Shown in pieces: positions 18,694 through 27,432 of a stretch of DNA of 63,375 nt (within the stretch, counting starts at the first letter, position 1; the number at the start of each line of letters is the position of its first letter). The position numbers and the translations under genes are program-made. The DNA is from Acidimicrobiales bacterium (GTDB lineage: Bacteria; Actinomycetota; Acidimicrobiia; Acidimicrobiales; MedAcidi-G1): NCBI GenBank assembly GCA_014239855.1, contig JAAZXY010000009.1:1-63375 (forward strand). Reading direction: 5' to 3'. The notes under the pieces were generated by a model. It was not told the DNA's origin and did no database searches. It saw only the letters and a program-made list of their open reading frames with translations.

Positions 18694-18897
18694 TCAGCCG
18701 GCGAGCGTGGCCACGGCCCACACGGCGGCCGCCGTACCCAGGACGATGTAGAGCAGGCTGCGCCACAGCGGCGCCCGTTCCAGATCGCCTTCTTCGCGTC
18801 CGGCCGGGGGCCGGATCAATGCCATGGCGTTGCCGGCGGCCATCGCCCCGCCGAGGGCCAACAGCAGCCAGCTCAGTAGGTCCTCGCCCAGGAACAC
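18694..18897 (-). CDS. Small two-helix membrane protein downstream of dnaB
   Basis: GTG at 18897 gives a 67-residue protein with two hydrophobic segments (LLSWLLLALGGAMAAGNAMALI and SLLYIVLGTAAAVWAVATL) joined by a charged loop (REEGDLERAPLWR). It begins 4 bases after the dnaB stop, suggesting co-transcription. An upstream start in the same frame would overlap dnaB and adds a Pro-rich stretch unlikely to be coding. Family not recognised. Confidence 0.65.
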   Translation of the reverse strand: MFLGEDLLSWLLLALGGAMAAGNAMALIRPPAGREEGDLERAPLWRSLLYIVLGTAAAVWAVATLAG

Positions 18898-18901
18898 GTG
18901 C

Positions 18902-20509
18902 TCAGCCGGCCCGCGACATGTTGGCGAAGCGGGTGTACTTGGGAAGCCAGGCCAGCCGAACGGTGCCGGTGGGACCATTGCGGTGCTTGGCCACGATCAC
19001 CTCGGACATGCCGACATCGGCGGTGTCCGGGTTGTACACCTCGTCGCGGTACAGGAAGATCACCACGTCGGCGTCCTGCTCGATGGACCCCGATTCGCGG
19101 AGGTCAGCCAGCATCGGGCGCTTGTCCTGACGGGCCTCGAGGCCACGGGAGAGCTGGGACAGTCCGATCACCGGGCACTGCAGTTCACGGGCCAGGATCT
19201 TGAGCCCCCGGCTGATCTCGGAGACCTCGACCTGGCGACTCTCCGCCGACGATCGACCGGTCATGAGCTGGATGTAGTCCACGACCACCACCCCCAACTT
19301 GCCGACCCGGCTCTTCAGACGCCTCGCCTTGGCCCGGATCTCCATGACCGAGGTATTGGGGTTGTCGTCGATCCAGATGCGGGCCTCGCCCAACTTGCCG
19401 GTGGCCCGGTTGATCTTCGTCCAGTCCTCAGAGGTGAGCTGGCCGTTACGGATGTTCGTGGCGTCGACCCGTGCCTCCGAACAGAGGATCCTCTGGCTGA
19501 GCTCCAACTGGCTCATCTCGAGGGAGAACACCACGGCCGGGAGATCCTTGCGGATGCCGACATGGGCGGCGATGCCCAGGCCGAAGGAGGTCTTCCCCAT
19601 GGCCGGTCGCGCCCCGACGATGGTCAGGGTCTCGTCCTGGAGACCGGACAGCAACTGATCCAGGTCGTCGTAACCGCTGGGCGTACCGGTGATGGCCTCA
19701 CCCCGCTCGAACAGGTCCTCGAGCCGGTCCAGGTTGGCACTCAGGAGGTCCCGCATCTGAGCCATCGAGTCGGTGACCCGACCCTGGCCCACCTGGAAGA
19801 CGAGATTCTCCGCCTCGTCCACCGCCTTGACGACGTCGTCGGGCCGGCCGTAACCGATCTCGGCGATCTCGTTGGCCGCACCGATCAGCCCACGCAGGGT
19901 GGCGTGCTCCTGAATGATCCGGGCGTACTTCGAGGCACTCGAGGTGGCCGGGGTGGAAGCCTGGAGTTCCAGAAGGAGCCCTGTTCCACCCATCTGTTCG
20001 AGCAGGCCCGATCGGGTGAGTGCTTCGGCCACGGTGACCGGATCAGCCGGTTCGCCCGACGAGTAGAGACCACAGATGGCCTCGAAGACATGGGAATGGG
20101 ACGGCTTGTAGAAGTGCTCGGCGGCCACCACCTCGAGTGCATCGGCAATGGCATCGCGCGACAGGAGCATGGCCCCCAGCAGCGAGGCTTCAGCATCGAG
20201 GTTGTGTGGCGGAACCCGCGAGGCCAACGATCCGCTGGACCGACGGTTCGACGGTTCGCTGCCAGAACGCGGGCCGCCAGAACGTGGGCCGCCGGAGGAT
20301 CCTCCCGACGAAGGCTCCCAGCGGGGCGGCTCGTCGTAGTCCGGGGGTTCGACGGGCGGCGGCTCGTCGACCGGTGGTGGCGGTTCAGAGATCGAGGACC
20401 CCTGAGCATCGGGTCGCAGGTCGGACACCGGCGCCTGATCAGGCGACTTGCCAGGCGACGAGTCCGGAATCTCCGATGGATCCGGAATTTCGGAAGACGG
20501 CGCGTTCAC
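18902..20509 (-). CDS. dnaB: Replicative DNA helicase DnaB
   Basis: The hexameric helicase that unwinds DNA at the fork and recruits primase. From the GTG at 20509 it has 535 residues: about 100 residues of Ser/Pro/Asp/Gly-rich low-complexity sequence, then the N-terminal domain (PPHNLDAEASLLGAML), linker, and RecA-like ATPase with Walker A GARPAMGKTSF near residue 300 and Walker B VVVVDYIQLM. No intein is present. It lies in the conserved rpsF-ssb-rpsR-rplI-dnaB block, 198 bases after rplI; that gap has short GC-rich inverted repeats near 20595-20625 that might attenuate transcription. The disordered head is longer than I would expect for the family. Confidence 0.95.
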   Translation of the reverse strand: MNAPSSEIPDPSEIPDSSPGKSPDQAPVSDLRPDAQGSSISEPPPPVDEPPPVEPPDYDEPPRWEPSSGGSSGGPRSGGPRSGSEPSNRRSSGSLASRVPPHNLDAEASLLGAMLLSRDAIADALEVVAAEHFYKPSHSHVFEAICGLYSSGEPADPVTVAEALTRSGLLEQMGGTGLLLELQASTPATSSASKYARIIQEHATLRGLIGAANEIAEIGYGRPDDVVKAVDEAENLVFQVGQGRVTDSMAQMRDLLSANLDRLEDLFERGEAITGTPSGYDDLDQLLSGLQDETLTIVGARPAMGKTSFGLGIAAHVGIRKDLPAVVFSLEMSQLELSQRILCSEARVDATNIRNGQLTSEDWTKINRATGKLGEARIWIDDNPNTSVMEIRAKARRLKSRVGKLGVVVVDYIQLMTGRSSAESRQVEVSEISRGLKILARELQCPVIGLSQLSRGLEARQDKRPMLADLRESGSIEQDADVVIFLYRDEVYNPDTADVGMSEVIVAKHRNGPTGTVRLAWLPKYTRFANMSRAG

Positions 20510-20707
20510 GCCGTGCCGCCGATCGCCACCCCACCCATGGGCACCATCATGCCTGCGGTGCCCTGTGGGGAACCAGAAGGAAAAGCGGGGAATTTCTCCC
20601 CAACACGGCACGCCTCACCGGGGAAAACCCGGGCCTGCCTGTGGACGACCGTCTGGCCGGTCCGAGCCTTCGCCCAGGACCGGCCGACGTTCGTCATGAC
20701 CGGAGGA

Positions 20708-21154
20708 TCAGGCCTCGGCCAGCACCTCGACGGTGACCGGAACGGCCACGTCGCTGTGAAGTTCGATGGTGAACTCGTGAGAGCCCACCTCCTTGATGAC
20801 CTCGCCGACGACCTGCCGACGATCCAACTCGAGACCGACCTGAGCGGTCAGGGCATCGGCCACCTCAGCGGCACCCACCGAGCCGAACAACCGGCCCTCT
20901 TCGGAGGCCTTGGCGGTCACCTGGACCACCACGCCAGCCACCCGGGCTGCCGTTGCCTCGGCTTCGGTCCGGTCGGACGCGGCCTTCAGCGCACGCTTGC
21001 GCCGCATGGCCTCGGCCTGGGCGGTCACGCCGGCCACGGCCTCGATGGCCAGGCCCTTGGGCACCAGGTAGTTGCGGGCATAGCCACGGGCCACGTCGAC
21101 GATGTCGCCGGTCCGGCCCAGGCCATCCACGTCGGAACGCAGGAGAACCTTCAC
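20708..21154 (-). CDS. rplI: 50S ribosomal protein bL9
   Basis: Full-length bL9 (148 residues). The N-terminal 23S rRNA-binding domain is clear ([30 protein letters not shown] starts the protein), followed by the long central helix and the C-terminal domain ([13 protein letters not shown]). Its ATG overlaps the rpsR stop by 4 bases (ATGA), indicating translational coupling. Confidence 0.97.
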   Translation of the reverse strand: MKVLLRSDVDGLGRTGDIVDVARGYARNYLVPKGLAIEAVAGVTAQAEAMRRKRALKAASDRTEAEATAARVAGVVVQVTAKASEEGRLFGSVGAAEVADALTAQVGLELDRRQVVGEVIKEVGSHEFTIELHSDVAVPVTVEVLAEA

Positions 21155-21597
21155 GACTGGATCCCCTCATCCACCGAAGCCACGGCCTCGACCGCTGCCA
21201 CGTCGTCGATCGCCTCGAGGGCCTCGTCAGCCCCCGCTTCGTTCTCGGATCCGGGCGGCGGAGCGGACGGACGCGGCGGCGGACCATCGGCCCGGGCACC
21301 ACGATCGTCGTTACGACGCTCACGACGCTGGGTCGTGACGCGGTTGGTGTAGGGAATCAGCGCCATCTCGCGAGCGTTCTTGACCGCCCGTGCGACCTCG
21401 CGCTGCTGCTGCTCGGAGTTGCCGGTGAGCCGACGTGCTTTGAGCTTCGCCCGCTCGGACACGAACTTCTTGAGAAGCTCGGTGTCCTTGTAGTCGACGT
21501 ACTCGATCTTTCCGATGACGAGTGCGCTGATCTTCTTCTTGCCCCGTCGGCCCGTATCGCGGGGCTTGGATCGGCGGGGTGGGGTACGACGTGCCAT
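21151..21597 (-). CDS. rpsR: 30S ribosomal protein bS18 with long acidic C-terminal extension
   Basis: Residues about 1-85 are canonical bS18: basic N-terminus, [42 protein letters not shown]. bS18 is usually about 75-90 residues, but this one has 148. The extra C-terminal stretch is Pro/Asp/Arg-rich and then Ala/Glu/Asp-rich and looks disordered. Its start codon shares one base with the ssb stop (TGATG) and its stop overlaps rplI. The extension is in frame and keeps the high-GC coding style of its neighbours. Confidence 0.93.
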   Translation of the reverse strand: MARRTPPRRSKPRDTGRRGKKKISALVIGKIEYVDYKDTELLKKFVSERAKLKARRLTGNSEQQQREVARAVKNAREMALIPYTNRVTTQRRERRNDDRGARADGPPPRPSAPPPGSENEAGADEALEAIDDVAAVEAVASVDEGIQS

Positions 21598-22028
21598 CAG
21601 AAGGGCTCCTCATCGGTCGGGTGGGTGGGAGCGGCCTGGCCGCCACCACCGGTCGGGGCGGCGGATCCACCGTCGCCACGGAACTCGGTCCTCGTCACCT
21701 CGGCGGTCGCCCACCGGAGGCTGGGGGCCACCTCATCGGCGACCAACTCCACCTTCGTGCGACGCTCGCCCTCCTGGTTCTCCCAGGAACGCTGATCGAG
21801 TCGCCCGTAGATGACGACGCGCATGCCCTTGGTGATCGACTCGGCCACGTTCTCGGCCAGATCACGCCAGCAGGCGACGTCGAAGAAGGACACGCTGTCC
21901 TCCCCGTTCTTGGACTTCATGTTCCAGGCCACGCCGAAGTTGCACACGGGGGCGCCGCTCGGGGTGAACCGCAGTTCGGGATCGCGGGTCACATTGCCCA
22001 CGACGGTCACGGTGTTGTCAAAAGCCAT
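21597..22028 (-). CDS. ssb: Single-stranded DNA-binding protein
   Basis: 143 residues from the ATG at 22028, with GGAGAG upstream. The OB fold is evident ([25 protein letters not shown] at the end of the fold). A Gly/Ala/Pro linker leads to the acidic tip PTDEEPF, a DDIPF-type peptide that binds DNA-repair and replication partners. It lies between rpsF and rpsR, the usual place for the main replication SSB. The in-frame extension up to 22139 overlaps rpsF and is not needed. Confidence 0.96.
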   Translation of the reverse strand: MAFDNTVTVVGNVTRDPELRFTPSGAPVCNFGVAWNMKSKNGEDSVSFFDVACWRDLAENVAESITKGMRVVIYGRLDQRSWENQEGERRTKVELVADEVAPSLRWATAEVTRTEFRGDGGSAAPTGGGGQAAPTHPTDEEPF

Positions 22029-22044
22029 TTGTTCTCTCCGGTGC

Positions 22045-22401
22045 TCAACCGGCCTCAGCCGGCTCCGCCTCGCCCAGGAGGCCGCGTCGTGCGACCTCGG
22101 TATCAGGCAGGCGGATGATCTTGTGGCGGACCACTTCACTGCGGTCCGCGAGTCGGAGGATGCGATCCGTGGTGTCCAGGTTGCCCGCCTCGGTCACCAC
22201 GTCGAGGACGACGTAGACGCCCTCCCACTTGTGGTTGATCCGGTAGGCGAATCGCCGACGACCCCAGGGCTCGGAATCCTTGACGGACGCGATGCGTCCA
22301 CCCTCGGATTCGATGTTTGCGGTGACCTTCGACAGGCTGGCCTCCAAGGCTTCAGCCTCGAGGTCTCCGTCGAAAATGATCATGAGTTCGTACACCCGCA
22401 T
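22045..22401 (-). CDS. rpsF: 30S ribosomal protein bS6
   Basis: 118 residues with the family opening MRVYELMIIFDGDL and the WGRRRFAYRINHKWEGVYVVL segment. In the 30S subunit it pairs with bS18, encoded two genes downstream. GGAGGT lies upstream of the ATG. It leads the operon, so its leader (22402-22629) is where autoregulation would act. Confidence 0.97.
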   Translation of the reverse strand: MRVYELMIIFDGDLEAEALEASLSKVTANIESEGGRIASVKDSEPWGRRRFAYRINHKWEGVYVVLDVVTEAGNLDTTDRILRLADRSEVVRHKIIRLPDTEVARRGLLGEAEPAEAG

Positions 22402-22452
22402 GGCGGGGACTCACCTCCTCTGGTCTCGGACATCGCCCACGGCGTGCCCGGG

Positions 22453-22467
22453 GCCCCACGGTGGGGC
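22453..22467 (-). promoter_or_regulatory. Hairpin in rpsF leader, possible S6:S18 autoregulatory site
   Basis: On the minus strand GCCCCACCGTGGGGC forms a 6-bp stem with a CCG loop about 50 bases before the rpsF ATG. Known S6:S18-binding leaders carry a conserved CACCG element near a stem. A TAGCCT box near 22535 could be the promoter. The hairpin is seen; the function is inferred. Confidence 0.35.
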
Positions 22468-22629
22468 AGGGGTAACGGATTGTCAGAGCCGTCGCGGACA
22501 CCGACTGAACGGTTTCCACGAGGGCGAGAACAGGCTACCGGCCCACGGTTTGCATCCACGCAGACACCATGGCAGAGGCCTGTGACAGTCCTTCTGGAAA
22601 CGAGCTTCTGGAAACGGGTCAGCAGCGGA

Positions 22630-23481
22630 TCAGGCCGCGCCGTAGAGCCCCAGCGCCTCGACCTCGTCGTCGGCCATCCGGTATCCCTCATCGATCGACG
22701 GGAACGCCCCGGACCGCACATCGTCGGCGAACGCCGACATGGCGTCGACCCCCGCAGTGTGGAGATCGGCGTACCGACGCACGAACTTCGGGGCCACCCG
22801 GTGCTCGAGGCCCAGGACGTCGTGGAAGACCAGCACCTGTCCGTCGCAGTCCGGCCCGGCACCGATGCCGATGGTCGGCACGTCGACGGCCCCGGTGACC
22901 AGCGCGGCCACCGGCGATGGCACACCTTCGAGCACGATGGCGAAGCAGCCCGCATGGGCCAGCGCCTTGGCGGCATCCACCAGATCGAGCGCGGCCTGGG
23001 CGTCCCTGCCCTGCACCTTGAATCCACCCATGGCATTCACCGACTGGGGGGTGAGGCCCAGATGACCCATGACCGGGATCTCGGCGGCCACCAGTGCCTC
23101 GACCATGGGCAACCGGCGACGGCCACCCTCGAGCTTGACGGCCTGCGCTCCGGCACGCACCAGCGAGGCGGCGTTTCGCACCGTCTCCTCGACCGACACG
23201 TGGTAGCTCATCCACGGCATGTCGGCCACCACGAGTGCTGACGGACGGGTTCGGGCCACCGCCGCGGTGTGGTGGGCGATGTCGTCGATCGTCACCTGGA
23301 GGGTGTCGTCATAACCGAGTACGACCATGGCCACCGAGTCCCCCACGAGGATCATGTCGGCTCCGGCCTGGTCCACCATGCGGGCGCCGGGCGCGTCGTA
23401 CGCCGTGAGCATGACCAACGGATCGGCACCCTGAGTCACCTTGCGGTCCCGAACGGCGGGAACCGTGCACTTGCTGGCCAT
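22630..23481 (-). CDS. panB: 3-methyl-2-oxobutanoate hydroxymethyltransferase
   Basis: PanB catalyses the first committed step of pantothenate/CoA synthesis, adding a hydroxymethyl group from 5,10-methylene-tetrahydrofolate to ketoisovalerate. The 283 residues show the family segments MLTAYDAPGARMVDQAG, ILVGDSVAMVVLGYDDT, ADMPWMSY, AVKLEGG, MGHLGLTPQSV and IGIGAGPDCDGQVLVFHD. A strong ribosome-binding site, GGAAGGAGG, precedes the ATG. It appears to be a single-gene unit. Confidence 0.97.
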   Translation of the reverse strand: MASKCTVPAVRDRKVTQGADPLVMLTAYDAPGARMVDQAGADMILVGDSVAMVVLGYDDTLQVTIDDIAHHTAAVARTRPSALVVADMPWMSYHVSVEETVRNAASLVRAGAQAVKLEGGRRRLPMVEALVAAEIPVMGHLGLTPQSVNAMGGFKVQGRDAQAALDLVDAAKALAHAGCFAIVLEGVPSPVAALVTGAVDVPTIGIGAGPDCDGQVLVFHDVLGLEHRVAPKFVRRYADLHTAGVDAMSAFADDVRSGAFPSIDEGYRMADDEVEALGLYGAA

Positions 23482-23617
23482 GATCGGCCTCCTTCCCCGT
23501 CCAGCGCACGTCGGCTGCCGGCGGTCACCAAAAAGTAACAGACGACGTCGAAGCCGTGAAGGGGAGAGTGACGGACTTCACGCGGCCGTTCCAGGCCGGA
23601 TTCCCGGTCCGGGGTGT

Positions 23618-24031
23618 TCAGCCGCGGCCCAGGGAGGTGACCCGAACCAGGTGGTTCCACCCGCAGGCCGCACAGACCTCCACCACGTATCCGGTGAGGT
23701 GGGCCTTTCTGGCGTCCAGCCGTTCCAGCTCGCCCGGCGTGGAGATGCAGCGCCCGAAGGCCGGCAGCCGGGGACCGAACACGTAGGTCACGTGCGCCAC
23801 CTCGTAGTCGTCGCACACCGGACAGATCTCCGAGGTGGGCGTTCCACACTCCACGGCGTTGCGACGCAGCATGGGTTGGGCGTCGCACAGCACATCTCGC
23901 CCCAGGGAACCACGGCGCCAACCATCCAGGGTGGTCTGGCGAGCCAGACGGTAGTCGACGTCGGCCGGGCGTCGTGCGGGCAGCAGGCCCTCTCCGACCT
24001 GTCTCGCCTCGCCGGTTCGCCGACCTGCCAC
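23618..24031 (-). CDS. DUF5318 family zinc-ribbon-like protein
   Basis: The 137-residue protein matches the actinobacterial DUF5318 family: VDYRLARQTTLDGWRRG, DVLCDAQPMLRRNA, EICPVCDDYEVAHVTYVFGPRLP, VVEVCAACGWNHLV. The CPVC and CAAC pairs probably bind one zinc ion. As I recall, a homologue in Mycobacterium tuberculosis lies near the ponA1/rpsF region, close to the same ribosomal block as here. Start GTG at 24031; role unknown. Confidence 0.85.
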   Translation of the reverse strand: MAGRRTGEARQVGEGLLPARRPADVDYRLARQTTLDGWRRGSLGRDVLCDAQPMLRRNAVECGTPTSEICPVCDDYEVAHVTYVFGPRLPAFGRCISTPGELERLDARKAHLTGYVVEVCAACGWNHLVRVTSLGRG

Positions 24032-24037
24032 GCCGTA

Positions 24038-24043
24038 ACCCTA
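24038..24043 (-). promoter_or_regulatory. -10 box for the DUF5318 gene, leaderless layout
   Basis: TAGGGT on the minus strand ends 6 bases before the GTG at 24031; there is no room for a Shine-Dalgarno site after the expected transcription start. Confidence 0.5.
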
Positions 24044-24088
24044 GGTCACCCATCCGACGTGATCTCACCGACCATTCGTCGAGGCCTG

Positions 24089-25387
24089 TCAGCCGCTGGC
24101 GGTCCCCCACCGGTCCAGCAGGCGACGGCGGACCTCATCCTCGTCGAGGCGTCCCTCGGTGAGCCGGAGTTCCCTGAGCCAGGACATGACCTCTCCCACC
24201 CCGGGGCCGGCCTCCAGGTTCAACAGCTTCATGACCGCCGCGCCGTTCATCCCCGGTCCGAGATCGTCGAGTTCACCCGATCCCCGAAGCCGGACCACCA
24301 CGCTCTCCAGCGCCGCTCGGTCAGGCCCGATTCCGATCAGCGCGGCGAAGGCAAGTACCTCGTCAAGCCGGTCTCCGGCCCGCGCCGCCAGTCGACGCAC
24401 CCGCTCATCGGAGGGCGACTCCTCCGGGGATGATCCACTGGACGTCGAACCAGCCAGCATCTCCGCGCCATCCAGGAGGATCCCGAGGCGATCCACGTCG
24501 CGCCCCGACAGCCGGAGCGCGTTGCCCCACCCACCGAGGGATTCCCGCCCACCCGCACCGTGGACCAGCAGGCCCAGACGGAACACCGGATCGCCGGGAT
24601 CAGCAGCGGCCACCCGTCGCTCGACCGCCGCTCGAGCCGACGGCGTCAATGCCGCCACCTCGGGCAGCACGACTCGCAGCAGCCCCATGTCATCCAACAG
24701 GGCGAAACCACCGGTCGGATCCTCGACCTGGAGCAACCGGAACAACTCGTCACGGATGCGCTCGGCCGACACGATCTCCAGCCGATCGACCAGGGCCCGT
24801 GCGGCGTCCACCAGGCCATCGGCCGGCGTCAACCCGTAGCGGGACAGGAACCGGGCAGCCCGCAGCATCCGCAGCGGATCGTCGGAGAAGGACTCCACCG
24901 GATCCAGCGGCGTACGCAGGACCCGGGCCACCAGATCGGCGCGACCGCTGAACGGATCGTGCAACGTCCCATCGGCCACATCGACGGCCATGGCGTTGAC
25001 CGTGAAGTCCCGACGGGCCAGGTCCTCGACCAACTCGCTGGAGAACCGCACCACCGGCTTACGGGAATCGCTCACGTAGGCCTCGGCCCGATGGGTGGTG
25101 ACCTCCATGGTGACGTCACCCACCCGTAGACCGACCGTGCCGAACCGCTCGCCCTGCAACCACATGGCGTCAGCCACCTCGGCCACCAGTTCCCGGATCC
25201 GATCGGGCGTGGCGTCGGTGGTCAGATCGTGATCGGGCGTCCGGTCATCACCCAGGAGCCGGTCCCGAACCAGTCCACCGACCAGGTAGAGGTGGTGTCC
25301 GGCCGCGTGCATCGGTTCGGCGACCGGCGCCACGGCGTTTCGGATGTCGTCGAACGTGCCTTCGGGGATCGCCGGGAGTGCATCCAC
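24089..25387 (-). CDS. cca: CCA tRNA nucleotidyltransferase
   Basis: Adds or repairs the 3' CCA of tRNAs; in the actinobacterial annotation tradition it is often called PcnA. In 432 residues it shows the nucleotidyltransferase core YLVGGLVRDRLLG, the catalytic-acid region PDHDLTT, RRDFTVNAMAVD, and the tRNA-head motif DPLRMLRAARFLSRYGL. The helical C-terminal part carries an HD-like region. The ATG is 3 bases after the stop of the histone-deacetylase-family gene, indicating one operon. The tRNA-Ile gene at 50114 lacks an encoded CCA, so the enzyme is needed for its maturation. Confidence 0.94.
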   Translation of the reverse strand: MDALPAIPEGTFDDIRNAVAPVAEPMHAAGHHLYLVGGLVRDRLLGDDRTPDHDLTTDATPDRIRELVAEVADAMWLQGERFGTVGLRVGDVTMEVTTHRAEAYVSDSRKPVVRFSSELVEDLARRDFTVNAMAVDVADGTLHDPFSGRADLVARVLRTPLDPVESFSDDPLRMLRAARFLSRYGLTPADGLVDAARALVDRLEIVSAERIRDELFRLLQVEDPTGGFALLDDMGLLRVVLPEVAALTPSARAAVERRVAAADPGDPVFRLGLLVHGAGGRESLGGWGNALRLSGRDVDRLGILLDGAEMLAGSTSSGSSPEESPSDERVRRLAARAGDRLDEVLAFAALIGIGPDRAALESVVVRLRGSGELDDLGPGMNGAAVMKLLNLEAGPGVGEVMSWLRELRLTEGRLDEDEVRRRLLDRWGTASG

Positions 25388-25390
25388 CGG

Positions 25391-26416
25391 TCAGCCCTCC
25401 AGCCCGTGGCGTCGAACCAGGTCCACCACGAGGCCGTCGACCTCATCAGCCACGCCACCCCGTCCACGCCCCGTGATCTCCTCCGGCCGATGATCGATGC
25501 CGACCGTCGCGGCGACGGTGGCCCCGACCGAATCAGCGAGCGCACCGAGGTCGTAGCCACCCTCCAGGAACAGCACGACCCGGCCCGTCGGGACCAGCCC
25601 CACCAATCGGACGACCAGATCGGCGTAGTCGGCCGAGGTGAGGCCCATGTCGGTCAGGGGGTCGGCCCGATGGGCGTCGAAACCCGCCGAGACGAGCAGC
25701 CAGTCGGGGGCGAACCGCTCGACCGCCGGAATGACCACCGAACCCATGACGTGGCGATAGTCGTCACCGGCCGCACCGGCAGGAAGGGGGACGTTGATCG
25801 TGGTGCCGACCCCGGCACCCGTACCGGTCTCGTCGGCCGCTCCGGTGCCCGGATACAGCGGCCACTGGTGGCACGAGACGAACAGCACCCGGTCGTCGCC
25901 GTAGAAGACGTCCTGGGTGCCGTTGCCGTGGTGGGCGTCGACATCGACAATGGCCACCCGACTGCCCAGGCCGGCCAACGCAGAGGCGGTGACCGCCACG
26001 TTGTTCAGCAGGCAGAAACCCATGGACCGGTCGGGCGTGGCGTGGTGCCCGGGCGGCCGCACCGCACAGAAGGCCAGGTCGGCATCACCGGCACGGAGCC
26101 CGTCGACGGCCACCAGGCCGGCACCGGCCGCCAGTCGGGCCGCCGACCAGGAATCGGGGCCCATGACCGTGTCGGGGTCGCACCGACCTCCACCCTCGGC
26201 ATCGATCGCGGCCAACTTCTCGAGGTGGGCCGCCGGATGGACACCCAGAAGGTCTGCGTCATCGGCCGGGCGGGGTACACGTCGGATCAACGCGTCCTCG
26301 ACACCGGCGGCGTCCAGCCCATCCCACACGGCCGTCAGGCGAGCCGGTTGTTCAGGATGTCGAGAACCCGCCCGGTGATCCAGGAACCGTTCGTCGGTCA
26401 CCAGGAGGAGCGACAT
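25391..26416 (-). CDS. Histone-deacetylase-family (AcuC/APAH-like) amidohydrolase
   Basis: A 341-residue zinc hydrolase of the HDAC superfamily. The catalytic elements are all visible: RPPGHHA (general-base His pair), GFCLLNNVAV, DVDAHHGNGTQDVFY (zinc Asp/His), SAGFDAH (zinc Asp), and LEGGYD. Bacterial members remove acetyl groups from acetyl-lysine proteins or acetylpolyamines; which applies here cannot be told. The ATG at 26416 is chosen because a TACGCT box ends 6 bases upstream. It is transcribed with cca. Confidence 0.9.
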   Translation of the reverse strand: MSLLLVTDERFLDHRAGSRHPEQPARLTAVWDGLDAAGVEDALIRRVPRPADDADLLGVHPAAHLEKLAAIDAEGGGRCDPDTVMGPDSWSAARLAAGAGLVAVDGLRAGDADLAFCAVRPPGHHATPDRSMGFCLLNNVAVTASALAGLGSRVAIVDVDAHHGNGTQDVFYGDDRVLFVSCHQWPLYPGTGAADETGTGAGVGTTINVPLPAGAAGDDYRHVMGSVVIPAVERFAPDWLLVSAGFDAHRADPLTDMGLTSADYADLVVRLVGLVPTGRVVLFLEGGYDLGALADSVGATVAATVGIDHRPEEITGRGRGGVADEVDGLVVDLVRRHGLEG

Positions 26417-26422
26417 CCGGCG

Positions 26423-26428
26423 AGCGTA
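26423..26428 (-). promoter_or_regulatory. -10 box for the HDAC-family gene, leaderless layout
   Basis: TACGCT on the minus strand, followed by CGCCGG and then the ATG at 26416. Confidence 0.45.
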
Positions 26429-26478
26429 ACCCCCCGCCCCCGGAAGGTTCCGGCCCCGCCGGGCACACCGACGAGTCG

Positions 26479-26484
26479 TACCCT
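26479..26484 (+). promoter_or_regulatory. -10 box ahead of the GNAT gene's open frame
   Basis: TACCCT is followed after 6 bases by ATC at 26491, which is in frame with the downstream GNAT gene. Its geometry matches the other leaderless units in this window. The promoter would be divergent from the one at 26423-26428. Confidence 0.4.
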
Positions 26485-26694
26485 GTCGGGATCGAACTCC
26501 GGACCCAACGAACCTCCGTTGACGGACCCTCCTCATCGGGTCGCGTCGCCCAGCCACCCCGGGGGCTGTCCGACGGGCTGCCCGATACCCGTCTCTCCGG
26601 TATCTCCGGTATCTCCGGTATCGAGCGGTTCACGACCCGGGGAGGCACCGTTGTCCGCCTGAGCCCATGGCGTGGCGATGGCCGGACCACACAG

Positions 26695-27432
26695 GTGGTG
26701 GCCGTGGACGGCCCGCCGCCACGTCCAGACGATGTGGCTGAACTCGTCGACCACCTCGGCTCCCTGGGTGTCCGGGAGGTCATGACCACGGCACTGGGAC
26801 CACTCGACCAGGAATCGTTCACGGCGCGTGGGTTCATCCCCCATGAACACCTGCTGCTCCTGCATCGGCCCATCGACCCGGGGAACCCGCCTGCCCGGCC
26901 TGCTCCCGCACTGGCTCCCGCACTGGCTCGCAGATCGACCCGCACCCGACGGGCCAGGGCTCGGAACCGGGTTGCCGTCCTGGAACTGGACGACCGGGCG
27001 TTCGCCCCCTTCTCGCCCTTCTGGCGGTTCGACGCCGGGGCGCTCATCGAGGCAGAACAAGCCACGGAGTCGCATCGTCGACGTGTCGTCCGCCAGAGGG
27101 CCCGCGGGGGCATGGGTGCGACGGTGATCGGCCACGCCATCACCGGGCGAACGGCCACCATCGGGTTCCTCCAACGCCTGGCCGTCGATCCGGCGGCCGA
27201 GGGTCGTGGCGTCGGCTCGGCGCTGGTTGTCGACGCACTGCGCTGGTTGGGCCGGACCGGGGCGCGGGAGGCCTGGGTGAACACCCAGCCCGACAACGAC
27301 CGGGCACGAGCCCTGTACCTCCGCCACGGATTCACCGAACGGAGAGAAGGCCTCGACGTCCTCCGCCGGGTGATCGGCGACTCCACCGAAGAAGACTCCA
27401 CCGAAGAATCTGTCGGAGACTCGGACCGATGA
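26695..27432 (+). CDS. GNAT-family N-acetyltransferase (N-terminus probably begins upstream)
   Basis: The C-terminal half is a clear GNAT domain: LQRLAVDPAAEGRGVGSALV (acetyl-CoA pyrophosphate loop RGVGSA), then VNTQPDNDRARALYLRHGF. The coordinates use the first in-frame canonical start, GTG at 26695. The frame is open to beyond 26460, however, and reads protein-like sequence (FTTRGGTVVRLSPWRGDGR) with an in-frame 9-base tandem repeat (GIS x3) and no ATG, GTG or TTG. An ATC at 26491, six bases after a TACCCT box, is the likeliest real start and would give 313 residues. The stop overlaps the next gene (ATGA). Substrate unknown. Confidence 0.75.
   Translation: MVAVDGPPPRPDDVAELVDHLGSLGVREVMTTALGPLDQESFTARGFIPHEHLLLLHRPIDPGNPPARPAPALAPALARRSTRTRRARARNRVAVLELDDRAFAPFSPFWRFDAGALIEAEQATESHRRRVVRQRARGGMGATVIGHAITGRTATIGFLQRLAVDPAAEGRGVGSALVVDALRWLGRTGAREAWVNTQPDNDRARALYLRHGFTERREGLDVLRRVIGDSTEEDSTEESVGDSDR

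Noticed and set aside
20580-20630. Intrinsic terminator after rplI
   Set aside because: Inverted repeats (CCGGG-GAAAA-CCCGG) exist but lack a T-run; too weak to call.
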